From Cololabis saira (taxonomy: Eukaryota; Chordata; Actinopteri; Beloniformes; Belonidae), in the NCBI RefSeq assembly GCF_033807715.1, contig NC_084599.1, positions 26,034,125-26,098,124 on the forward strand: DNA of 64,000 nucleotides, in the 5' to 3' direction. The number at the start of each line of letters is the position of its first letter. Position 1 is the stretch's first letter. The notes below the pieces were generated by a model. That model did no database searches. It saw only the letters and a list, made by a program, of their open reading frames with translations, and was not told where the DNA came from. Shown here in pieces: positions 9,373-20,196 of the stretch. A program made the position numbers and the translations under genes.

Positions 9373-10827
9373 CAGTGTGGTTAAAAAAAAATATATATAT
9401 TTAGGTAGACACCAGTTGTGCAAGTTCTCCCACTTAAAAAGATAAGAGGCCTGTAATTTTCTAAACTATGGAAAAAAAGAATTTGCAAATCAGAGTGGAA
9501 AATAAGTATTTGGTCAATATGTTGGCAATGACAGAGGTCAAACGGTTTCTGTAAGTCTTCAAAAGGTTTTCACACACTGTTGCTGGTATTTTGGCCCATT
9601 TCTCCATGCAGATCTCCAGAGCAGTGATGTTTTGGGGCTGTCGCTGGGACCCTTCAAAGATTTTCTATGGGGTTTATATCTGGAGACTGGCTAGGCCACT
9701 CCAGGACCTTGAAATGTTTCTTACGAAGCCACTCCTTTCTTTGCCTGGGCGGTTTGTTTGGGATCATTGTCATGCTGAAAGACCCAGCCACGTTTCATCT
9801 TCAATGCTCTGCTGATGGAAGGACGTTTTCACTCAAAATCTCACCATACATGGCCCCATTCATTCTTTCACTTACATGGATCAGTCTTCCTGGTCCCTTT
9901 GCAGAAAAACATCCCCAAACCATGATGTTTCCACCCCCATGCTTCACATTAGGTATGGTGTTCTTTGGATGCAACTCGGCTTCCTTTCTCCTCCAAACAC
10001 AACAAGTTGTATTTCTACCAAAAAGTTATATTTTGGTTTCATCTGACCATATAACATTCTCCCAATCTTCTTCTGCATCATCCAAATGCTCTCTAGCAAA
10101 CTTCAGAGGGGCCTGGACATGTACTGGCTTAAGCAGGGAGACACGTCTGGCGTAGTGTGTTACTGATGGTAGCCTTTGTTACTTTGGTCCCAGCTCTTTG
10201 CAGGTCATTCACTAGGTCCCCCGTGTGGTTCTGGGATTTTTACTCACAGTTCTTGTGATCATTTTTACCCCACAGGGTGAGATCTTGCGTGGAGCCCCAG
10301 ATTGAGGGAGATTATCATGGTTTTGTGTGTCTTCCATTTTCTAATAATTGCTCCCACAGTTGATTTCTTCACACCAAGCTGCTACCTATTGCAGATTCAG
10401 TCTTCCCAGCCTGGTGCAGGTCTATAATTTAGTTTCTCACGTCCTTTGACAGCTCTTTGGTCTTGGCCATAGTGGAGTTTGGAGTGAGACTGTTTGAGGT
10501 TGTGGACAGGTGTCTTTTATACTGATAACCAGTTAAAACAGGTGCCATTAATACAGGTAATGAGTGGAGGACAGAGGAGCTTCTTAAAGAAGAAGTTACA
10601 GGTCTGTGAAAGCCAGAAATCTTGCTTGTTTGTAGGTGACCAAATACTTATTTTACTGAGGAATTTACCAATTGATTCTGTAAAAATCTTACAATGTGAT
10701 TTCTTGGATTCTTTCCCCCCCATTCTGTCTCTCATAGTTTAAGTGTACCTATGATGAAAATTACAGGCCTCTCTCTGCGAGAACTTGCACAATTGGTGGC
10801 TGACTAAATACTTTTTTTGCCCCACTG
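9373..10827 (-). mobile_element. Tc1-like transposon, inactive, minus orientation
   Basis: The ends CAGTGTGG... and ...CCCCACTG are flanked by TA at 9371-9372 and 10828-10829. Subterminal GCAAGTTCTCCCACTT (9420) and GCCTCTC...GAGAACTTGCAC (10768-10795) are inverted copies typical of a widespread vertebrate Tc1 lineage. Length is about 1.46 kb against about 1.6 kb for intact members, so short deletions are likely. The left end is more diverged than the right. Confidence 0.9.
9530..10470 (-). pseudogene. Tc1-family DDE transposase, decayed
   Basis: Reading the minus strand from 10470 gives MAKTKELSKDVRN, the usual start of this lineage, which would lead into the helix-turn-helix DNA-binding domain. 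The catalytic domain is recognisable from SDETKI (first Asp, near 10040), [16 protein letters not shown] (near 9935), [10 protein letters not shown] (second Asp, near 9770) and a [10 protein letters not shown] segment where the usual D-x-N-P-x-E stood (near 9670). Many stops and frameshifts lie between these pieces, so no active enzyme is possible. The short plus-strand frames across 9591-10155 are shadows of it. Confidence 0.88.
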
Positions 10828-10829
10828 TA

Positions 10830-13800
10830 TTATCTATTCATGATTCGATGTCCCTGTCGTGTCACATAGACACTGCCCTACGAGAAACAACATAAAGGTG
10901 TCTGTTTTCACTCTGCTTTGGCGGCTGATTTTGATATTACTCACCTGTGGTTTCTGCTGGTGTGGCTCTTTAAAGGTGACCGTCTCTTCATCTTGTCTCC
11001 AGTGCTTTTGTTTACCCATGCGATGGCCCCAATTCATGTCAAGAACTCTGTAACATTACTTTTCTACAAGGTTTTATCTTATTGAAGTCCAAAGGATTTT
11101 CACTTACTTCCATCTCAAGTAGAGGTCACTCTGCACTGCTGCCGTCAGAGCCTTTGTATGAGGAAAATCATATCAGATTTTAATCTACCTGCCAACTGGA
11201 CTGTACTCACCTCAGGAAAATATACCAACTGGAATTCAGAACATTATCCCAAGTATTTTCTCCTCTCCTCTCCCAGAATCTCAGCATCACTGGCAGGAAG
11301 TCCTTGACCACTTCCTGAAATTTCTTTTGTTTTTTAGTGAATCTTAGTACAAGTAGTAAACCTCTTTTAATTCCACCTTCCTCCATTTTGTGCTGGGTTC
11401 AGCCCGAATGCCAACCATCTTACTTCCACATTCAGCTCATGCTGAATTAAGATGTGTTGCTCTTCCTCAACTGGGCGATAGCGGGTGGCTCGTAAAGCGA
11501 GTCAATCTCCATTGATTCCCATGTTAAAATGTCTAGCTGTAGAGCAGAAAGCAAAAAAAGGTATTTATAATATAGATTGATTGACAGTTGGCTTAGCCAA
11601 TGATTAGCCATAATTACTTCCTCAGAAACCAGCCATTTGTACAAACACTGTCGCCTAAACGTGACAGTAACTTTTCATGTCATTGCTGTGAAAATGTTAA
11701 ACGGTATATTCTGCTGTATATGTCTGCTGGCAGCTGGGGAGATATTTTGGCAGGGATCCATTGAAGGAGCTGGTAGTCAAGCAAACTTTGATTGACATAC
11801 AGAGGGTGTGTTCTCATCGGCTACCAGAGTAACATGGCTGCACCCCGTATGAAGAAAAATGGGCTTCAAAATTGTTCTTCAGAAATCAAATGCATAATCC
11901 ATTGTTTAATAGATGGGCAAAAGCAGCCATCTCATCACTTTGATGTTGTATAGTAACATTAAGTTTTGGAGATGTAGATGAAACAAAAAAACCTGGCATG
12001 ATGTCATGAATCAGTTTTTTTTAAGAAGGACAAGATTAAACAATGCAAGAAGTTTTTTTTTTATATGGCAAAGATGACTCTTTACAAAATGTCTAAACCA
12101 CCACATACTGGGAAGAGAAACGTATTTGTTCGAAATGAGAAATGTTTAAATCTATTTAACCATTAAACGCAGCATTTCAATGGTTTGCTTTAAATGAACT
12201 TGCCAGTTATATGGAAAAATCGCATATGTTGGGATAAAGAAATATTTCCTTCCTGCTTTTTAAATGTTTGAATTTCACCTGAGTCACTGTAAGTGTCCGG
12301 TATTTTTTATTTTTTCCAAAACCGGCTGGATTCTTGCCTTTAATCATCCTGCATGCTTGCCACGTTTTAGTTTAATGTTCACTCAACATGATGTGGGAAG
12401 GGGGGGCAAACATCAAACGATGATTTTATTTGATGTCTTAATCTATATTGTATTTTACTTTGTCCCAGGAAGGTTGCCAATTTGATGAAAACCCTGCTAT
12501 CCAATATGTGTCCTGAACTTTAGAACAGAACTGAGGCTGCCACGAGTCATTTTCAAAAATGGAGAAAAGAAAAAGAAAAAAGCTAAATTCTCAGGTTTAC
12601 CCACAGTGGCAGCTTCCTGTCCCACACCCACATAAATGCCCTCATAGCACGATCCCCTCGCTGCTGTCCTTGGGTTTTACAGCACTTGTTAGCCACAGCT
12701 ATGGCTTCCAGATGTTGAAAAGAAAGGAATTAATCTAATAATCTGGGTGGGCAGTGCAGGAAAAGTCTAAAAAGTACAGAATAATATTCATATATCTTCA
12801 TAAGTCAGAGTTCCGGGTTCAGGATATGTTTTTATGAAGGTGCCCAGACCACTTCAGCCACAGAGAATTACTGGGTGTGAACATACAGAACACAGATTGT
12901 CAGCAGTAGCCACGCAAAGCTATTTCTTCTAGTTAGAATTATGCAATCCACAGCATGCGAAAAGAAAACCAACACATATGCATGTCGTGCTGATTACTGA
13001 TATCAGTCATCAAATCATGAATACTAAATACACAGTTTCCTCTTTGCTTCACTGTACCAAGTCCTTATTTGGAGGTTTTCTCTCTATCTTTCCCCCGAGG
13101 TATTTTCCAAGACCTCCATATGGTTCTTTTATCTATTAACAGACAGCGCAAGTTGTATGTATTTATTCATTCATTTTGGGGAATGGAGTGGAAAATGGTG
13201 TTTCCTTGCTAATTTAAGCAGTTCAAAGGGATCAATCTGAGGAAAGAAATTCCCAAGAAAAAGCTTTAAATTATCTGAATGAGCATGATTCTTATCATGC
13301 GGGCTTTGGCCCGTGTTACACACAATCACAAGCAAAGTTGCATCAGAGGCTGTGGAAACTGTGAGTGGAGGGCTTTAAGCTCAAGCTGTATCACAACAAT
13401 AAAATGAGTTTTTTTCCCCTCCCAATTGTTGTGTGTGGACTTTGAAGACTTCAGATAGTGTGTTAGCTGTGTTGAATGGGGAAAAATTGCCATTTTTAGA
13501 TACATCAGCCCTTCTGGTCTGTATTCTTTTGCAGTGAGCCCAAAGGATTGGCTTAGCCAGGATAAGGGCTCAGTGCTGTCAAGATGTTATGTTTGAGAGT
13601 AAAAAAAAGAGAATCATTGAGATTCAACAGCCCAGCTGAGTTTGTCATCTATTTCTTTCTAAAAAAAAACCCACATTGTCATTGTCTTTTTCTCACCAGA
13701 AAGTCTGCCTTTCTCTCCTGAGGCTGTCAAAGAGGAAAAAGTGCTATCCTGAAATTCACATGAAGAAAATTCATGGCGCATATTCAAGGTAGACAGGATC

Positions 13801-15874
13801 CAAAAGTTAGCCTGTGCCATCAAAAAGACACAGCTGTCCTCACCCTCTGCAGCTGTCATACTCTCAGTTTCAAATCTGTAAGATCTCCCGGCTCTGCCTT
13901 CTCTTCCTCTCCATTTCTCTCACTTGCAGCCACTTCCTCTTTCAAAACTCTTTTGCCATTTTTTTTTTATTTTGTCACTGCCTTGCTTTTCTCTCTCAAA
14001 TTTCATTTTCCCTCCCTCTTTTTCAGGCTCCAGTGTTTTTTTTTTTTTAAACTAACCACATCTCCTCTCCCTTACTGAGTTTCTGCCCCGTGGGAATTAA
14101 CTTTTAGCAGTAGTTTACAAGCGAGATGTTTTATGAGCAGGTGGTGTAAACAGACACATGACCATCCTTTTATATAAACATAGGAAAACATGTTGACACC
14201 GAGGCCAAATGGACTATCAATACTGTTTATAGCAATCACCTGAAGGTCTGATTAATGTTTGCGTTAATCAGTGGAACAGGAAGGAATGCAGCTGTGGACA
14301 TGGAAGCGACCGAGAGGAGGAAAAAAAGATGGTGGTGATCCGTATCTCACTGTATGAACTGAATAAGGATGCAACAGATATAATAACATGGACTTAAACA
14401 AGCCACTGAAATGCTTTTTCTATGAACCTTTAAAACATTTCCAAGCAAAGCTTGTCCAATTGATGCCAGCAGACAATTATAAAAATGTGTATATCTGTTT
14501 TTGCGTTAATACATATCCGTTTTCAAAGCAGATTTGTCTCTGAGTATTTGTTTCAGCTGTGTGGAATGGGAAGCTTGCATACAACATGTGTGATTTTGTA
14601 TGAGATGACCATCAACCTGATTAGGTGCCTTTATGATTAATGTTACATCTGTTGGCCGGGCTTTGTAGTTGAAAGTATTTGAATTAGTTTTTGAAATATC
14701 CCATCTGAATTGCATCTTTGTGTGTTTGTATCCCAACAGTCAGTGAGCAAGAGAGAATACTCTGGGCATGTCTTTAATCCACCACAGGAGCTCTTATCAT
14801 TTAATAAACAAACATGCTTTTCTAGACAGTGTTTAAAATTTGAATTGGGCTACTGAGTCCCAAATGCTGAAGACTTTGGTATATGAACAATGGCAAAGGT
14901 TGTTTTGCACTACTTAATCAAATTGAAGATGCATTTCCCCTTTCTGGCCACAGCATGGCACTCTTAAAACTGAAATGTGACTTCTTTTCAAACAGAGCTG
15001 CTCCTTGCTGACGTTTTGAGTCAACTCTGGGGCATCGTGTCATGTGAGACCCTCAGCACTTCACTGCAACCCATCTCTTGTATTTAGATTTCATGATGAA
15101 TCCCAGCCGTGACGAACCAATCACACATGCCCATCAGGGGAGGGACACTGCTACAAGTGCTCGGCAGGTTTTAAGAAGAGCTCTCTTTGAAATCAGAAGT
15201 CTCAAATGAAATTAATCCTCTTTTCTGCCTACTCCCGTTTTATTACAGGGCCAGTCTCCTGAAGATCCTCACTGGGCGGTCGGTCCTCTCTGCCTCAACC
15301 CTGAGATCAGTGGAGTCATCTCATTACTCTCCAAGAGATCTGGGAGGTCAGTGCTATCAAGTGGAGTGAAGCTATAAAATAAATTGAATGTTCTGCTGAG
15401 GGAAATGTTGAAGGTGATGGACAGAAAGGGCCCCTGCTCAGAACCACAGCTCTCTCCAGCTCCCCTGGGTGCAACTGACTGGGACTTGGGCTCAGCAGAC
15501 GGATGACTGACTGGGAAGAAAGGTTGCAATCAGAATTAAACATGAGCAAACCCGACAAGTGTGGTATGTTGGGCATCCGTCATTCTCTGAGAGGCTACCT
15601 GTGCACATTCGCTGGGCCTGTCAGGTATTGAAACGGACACGCTTGGCTGCACAGACTTCGAATCAGAATTGCAGATGGGCTATGAAAGGGAGAGGGAGAA
15701 CACAGCCAATCAATGTGAAGGGAACAGCTACAGTATAAAGCCACAGAGAGATGGTATTTATCTCACCTGGTATTGACCACGGATAATATTAGACTGCAGT
15801 TACACTTGTCATTTCAATGCGATCTTTGAGTTCAGTCTCAAATCACGGCTTATGACAGTAAATGACTTTGATTC
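10830..15874. other. Unannotated stretch with weak repeat relics
   Basis: No gene is recognisable. About 11460-11640 (GGCTCGTAAAGCGAGTCAAT, CATTGATTCCCATGTTAAAA) resembles a common teleost DNA-transposon segment, but I cannot find its ends. The plus strand at 13836-14050 is pyrimidine-rich with T runs, which lengthens chance open frames there. Around 15240-15350 a TTTTATTACAG acceptor-like site precedes about 100 bp ending in a weak donor, but no frame gives a recognisable protein. Confidence 0.4.
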
Positions 15875-16060
15875 ACTGCCACTAGGGATGGGCGGTATGG
15901 ACTAAAAAATGTATCACGATAATTTCTGGCATTTATCCCGATAACGATAAAAATGACGATAAAGAAAAAAAACAATTCAACTCCAATCCTTTTAACTATA
16001 AATCTATCTCACTCTCAGATCCGCCATGTTTGTTACACAAAAACGTCATCAACGGGAATT

Positions 16061-16063
<3 letters not shown>

Positions 16064-16157
<94 letters not shown>
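16064..16157. repeat. (CTTT)n microsatellite, about 23 units
   Basis: Pure CTTT run inside MITE copy 1. It causes long F/L/S-rich open frames on the plus strand, which are not genes. Confidence 0.97.
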
Positions 16158-16166
16158 GGCTCATCT

Positions 16167-16400
16167 CCTTCCTTCCTTCCTTCCTCTTTTCCTTCCTTCC
16201 TTCCTCTTTCCCTTCCTTCCTTCTTTCATCCTGCTCTCTCCTTCCTTCTTCCCTTCCTCTTTTTTCCCTTCCTTCCTCCTTTCCTTGTTTTCTCCCTTCC
16301 TTCTCCCCTTTCCTTCCTTCCTTCCTTCCTTCCTTCCTTCCTTCCTTCCTTCCTTCCTTCCTTCCTTCCTTCCTTCCTTCCTTCCTTCCTTCCTTCCTTC
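16167..16400. repeat. CCTT-rich microsatellite, degenerate then pure
   Basis: Imperfect CCTT/CTTT/CCTC mixture up to about 16310, then an almost pure (CCTT)n run to about 16400. It directly follows the (CTTT)n tract in the same MITE. The minus-strand K/E/G/R-rich open frames are repeat artefacts. Confidence 0.93.
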
Positions 16401-16567
16401 ACGTACGTTGTGCGTGGATTCAACACAGAACCATAAATCAGCTTCACACAAAAACGTCATCAACAGGAATTTATCGTTTTTACAGCGAGATGACAAATTC
16501 TTACCGTGGGGAATTTTTTTGATGGTTTATCGTGAACGGTAAAATATCACCCATTCCTAACTGCCAC

Positions 16568-18605
16568 ACTTGACAATCTTCTTTGTGTAAGGGATTAAAG
16601 TTGGTCTCCCTCATTCAGATCTGTATCCTATTAAGACTATTACAAAGTCAGGTCTTTCAGTGTCTGTAGTCTGTCCAGAGAATGTGGTCTGCATGAATGG
16701 CTATACTTAAGAGTCTTCTTGGATTTTCTGAATACTTAGTGAAAACATCCTCTGGCTATTTTTGTGATTAAAAAGTACTTACGATATGTCACGCATCAAT
16801 ATTAGTGGTGGCTTGGATGGAAAAGGTTGGGAAAAACAATGTTATTCCAAAATTACAGGAAGAAAGCTGTAAGGTTACTTTTCCAGAGGTGGATTTTAGG
16901 GGGAAATAATGTTCCTTATTTTTTCACCACTTAATTCAAAGGTGTTGTATCCACAACAGTAGCACCCAGTTAGCTGTGGAGTGAGATAAAATACCAGCTT
17001 TTTGGTCAGACTTAACCAAGGTATGATTTTTGAATTTAAATGAAAGGATGGTTAATGGCAATATATTACTTTCCTCCTTTTTCTCTTCTCAGTTGAGATA
17101 AAAAAGGATTCACAGAAAAAAAGTTGTAAGCACTGTGTGTGATTTGGTGTTTGTGCTTGGAGTATTTTGAGGCCGCAAACAAAATCTTGTTTAAGCAAAA
17201 TCCGAACGGCCCTGCCATTTTGCAATTGTTACAACAATGTTCATGGGCCCACTTGTCATGCAAGACTCAAAGTGAGAGACAGAACTTACAAAAAAAAAAA
17301 GAATATACACAGAATCGTACCCAAAGTCCATTTTGGTTTATGCTCACTACACACAAAGTATCTTATAGCCAGCGGATGATGTGAGACTGAAAAGATGCTC
17401 TTGATCATAAGCGTTCCCCTGGAGCAGTTCTTTTCTCACAAAAAATGCAAATCAGGACTGTCAGTCCTTTTTATTTACTGCCTGGAGTTTTTCTTTTTTC
17501 TTCATTTTTTTGCAGTGTGAGCGATATGTTGTCCTGATTCTCTGACTCTGTAAACTATCCTATTTCATTTTCAGAAACTGTGAGTTTTTTTTTTGAATAA
17601 GCCCCATACTGTGCCATATTTGCATGTTTTCAGTGTAAAGTGTTGTAAATAATTAATCTAAAGCTGTGCAGCAAAGAGACAACTTTGTCAGTAAAAAGAA
17701 GGCTTCTGGTGTAGTTTCAGATTTGCTTGTTACAGCCGGTGCACTCAGCAGTGCAGCAGTGGCTTGTAGGCTTGGCATAGAGGCATTTTGAAATGTGAGC
17801 TCAATTAAATGTATTCATGCCATCAAAAATGACCTATGTTGTAAGTAACAGAGAGTAATTCATCCAATCATGGATGTGTACTGACAAATGTTTTAGCAAT
17901 TATTTGTCCGTAATGGCTAAAATAAAGGATGATGAGTCAGACATATTGTTTGGGAAATGGAGGGGAAAAAGTGTCTGCTTCAGCTTTATGTGCCACGGGT
18001 ATTTTTATAGGAACTGGCAATCACAGCAACAAATGGCTAGCCTTTCACATACATGTTCCAAAAAAATGCATTACATCTCTTAAAGAAGACTGGATTGCTT
18101 GTTGGTTTCCATTTAAAGTGGACTGTCCTCCAGCAAACTGCAGTAGAAGCAATTTGTTGGGAGCACTTCGTCTGTTTTGCTCAAATTGAAAGGTGACAAG
18201 CAAACTTAATGGAGGTCTCTGTCTATATTCAAAAGGAGTAAATAATTTTTTTTGACTCCACAGATTATTTTGGTAAAGCTTCAAATGAAAAAGGGTCACT
18301 TGAGTATGCAGCCTGTACTTACTTCCAACTCACAAAACAAATTGATGTTTTGTCAGGACCATGGTGCATCGATTTTGAACACATACCTCTTTCAAAGCGT
18401 CACTTCTGGACATGCAGCGTTTTTCCAAGGTGGTAATGTAATAAACGTATTGCCATGGCAATATTCGTGAATGCCAGTGAAGTTTTCAACAAGTCAAGAA
18501 AAGAAAATCCATCTCAAACACAGAGAGGCACAGAATGCTTGTTATGAGAGAAGGAGAGAAAAAAAGAAAATCACAAAGTTAATATCGGCAATAATGAAAA
18601 GAGAC
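16568..18605. other. Unannotated A+T-rich stretch
   Basis: I see no recognisable gene, RNA or mobile element here, only short A and T runs. Confidence 0.5.
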
Positions 18606-18908
18606 ACACTCAATGCATCATCCAGCCAGCATTTATATATTGGCCCCATATGAGCTAAGTTTGGGGTTTTAAAATGGGTCCTATATGGGTTTGTCTGCAG
18701 GTTTCAAATTGGCTCTATCTGTATTTGCGTATATGGATTCTGAGCTGGGTCTCCCTGGATTTTAGGGCGGGCCCAACTGATTAATATTCTAATGTGAGAC
18801 ATACAGTATGTAACTAAATTAATATGGAACCTACACAATTTATTCCTGTCTTATAACATGACCATGACCATTTAGCACAGTTGTATCCCTCATGGGCTCA
18901 TTTACATA

Positions 18909-19449
18909 CCGTATTTTCTGGACTATAAGCCGCACCTGTATATAATCCGCATCCGCTCTATTTTTAAAAAAAATAATAAAAAAAAGATATACAAGCCGCA
19001 CCTGTATATAAGCCGCATCTGCTCTATTTAAAAAAAAAAAGATATGCAAGCCTCAGATATTTATGTTGTTAGATTAGATATTTACTACATGTACAGAAGG
19101 ATTTTGAACTGTAAATGATGTACATGTTTGTACCTAAATAGATCCTTTCCTAACAGTGTCTTTTAACGCGGCAGCAACTTTGCTGATTAAAACGGGACAG
19201 AACCAAGAGAAAATAACCGCTATTTATTTATCTATTTATCTGTTTGAAATCTGCTTCTACCTACTTCTATCTGCTAAAGAAGAAGTAGCGTATTCTTCTT
19301 TGCATTTATTTTGTCTTAGTTTTGATTCTAATTCCGGTTAGAGCGCCCGAGCAGTGGAAGAAAAATCCACAGAATAGCCGCACCTTTGTATAAGCCGCAT
19401 GGTTCAAACCCTATGAAAAAAGTAGCGGCTTATAGTCCAGAAAATACGG
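18909..19449. mobile_element. MITE with 27-bp inverted ends and TA duplication
   Basis: The ends CCGTATTTTCTGGACTATAA... and ...TTATAGTCCAGAAAATACGG are perfect inverted repeats running on to GCCGC. TA flanks both sides (18907-18908 and 19450-19451). Internal copies of AAGCCGCACCTGTATATAAG repeat the subterminal motif. The TA duplication suggests a Tc1/mariner-type mechanism, but I cannot name the family. The flanks (18606-18780, 19452-19500) carry degenerate GGGCCCATATGGG-like words, suggesting insertion into an older repeat. Confidence 0.88.
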
Positions 19450-19865
19450 TATATGTATACATTTGGCTCATATACCATTTGGGGCCCATGATACTGAAAC
19501 CACAAGACCGTTTTTTCCATTCCAGTCGAAGCCCACTCTGTACCCACTTTTGATGCCGATGGGGGTCACATGGACATACTGACTGGGATGGAAATTCTCT
19601 AAGCCTATAGCGTGGCTAATGTAAACCCAAGCCAGCAGGAAGTATAATCATGAAAAAGGAATGCTTAAAACCGAATCATAGAAGAAGACAGAAGTCCACT
19701 TCCCAAACCCAAACTGGGAGCTGGTTCCACCACAGAAGAGACTGATACTTCTCTACTTTTGAATGTTAGCTTTTACTACCGACACAGCCAGTTGCTGTTG
19801 AGGGAGGATAACTGACAGTACGCGGCTGTAGTTCCATGTTCAACTAAAAGCGAAAGCACTGAGGA

Positions 19866-19912
19866 AGCTGGAGCCTATCCCAGCTTTCACCGGGTGAGAG
19901 GCAAGGCACAGG
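19866..19912 (-). mobile_element. SINE/LINE 3'-tail fragment
   Basis: AGCTGGAGCCTATCCCAGCT followed by TTCACCGGGTGAGAGGCAAG is the reverse complement of a tail shared by teleost SINE_FR2-type and L2-type elements. The related tail at 26530-26655 is in the opposite orientation. Only about 47 bp is readable. Confidence 0.65.
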
Positions 19913-20112
19913 TCATAGCTTAACAATGATGAAGTTATTTTAATTTGTCAGTTCCTGTGCTTCGCGTTGCATAAATGTCCTCAAAACCTCTCAGGGGTAC
20001 ATGAAAACACACCAGCACACACTAAGTACATGAAACACCTGCCTGGAGGCTTAGACTGAGACGGTCCAGAGCTAGACAAATATTTGGCTCATTTCTTTTA
20101 ACACCACAACAG

Positions 20113-20196
20113 GAAAATCACAGCGCAGAACTCCTGACCTGAAAGCCATGGGACTGCTATTTAATTGTGCGGTCTTGCTTACATTAGTCAGTGTCG
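20113..20196 (+). CDS. Candidate signal-peptide exon (speculative)
   Basis: The sequence CCACAACAG at 20104-20112 could be a splice acceptor. An ATG at 20148 sits in a strong context (GAAAGCCATGG) and opens MGLLFNCAVLLTLVSV, 16 residues with a short start and a hydrophobic core like a signal peptide. The exon could end at 20196, before GTGAAA, giving a phase-1 intron. Phase 1 after a signal-peptide exon is common in genes for secreted and Ig-superfamily proteins. The donor lacks a G at +5 and the acceptor's pyrimidine tract is weak. I do not recognise the protein and see no downstream exon, so chance remains the likelier explanation. Confidence 0.2.

Larger units (their letters stand above)
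15883..16559. mobile_element. hAT-like MITE, copy 1, carrying a microsatellite
   Basis: It begins TAGGGATGGGCGGTATGG and ends ATATCACCCATTCCTA, with an imperfect terminal inverted repeat. A perfect 8-bp target duplication, ACTGCCAC, lies at 15875-15882 and 16560-16567. ATCACGATAATTTCTGGCAT and TTTATCGTGAACGGTAAAAT flank the interior. The interior holds a (CTTT)n then CCTT-rich array, followed by a GGATTCAACACAGAACCATA piece that resembles one arm of the palindromic MITE at 38851. There is no transposase coding. The second copy at 49003-49776 has the same layout. Confidence 0.9.

Noticed and set aside
12979..13000. ACTGATATCAGT palindrome
   Set aside because: Twelve bases is within chance for a window this size, and nothing around it suggests function.
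15240..15350. Exon-like piece after a TTTTATTACAG acceptor
   Set aside because: The donor is weak, no frame gives a recognisable peptide and the minus strand is equally open.
15953..16542. Long F/L/S-rich and K/E/G/R-rich frames, also at 49175-49739
   Set aside because: They are translations of CTTT and CCTT microsatellites inside MITEs.
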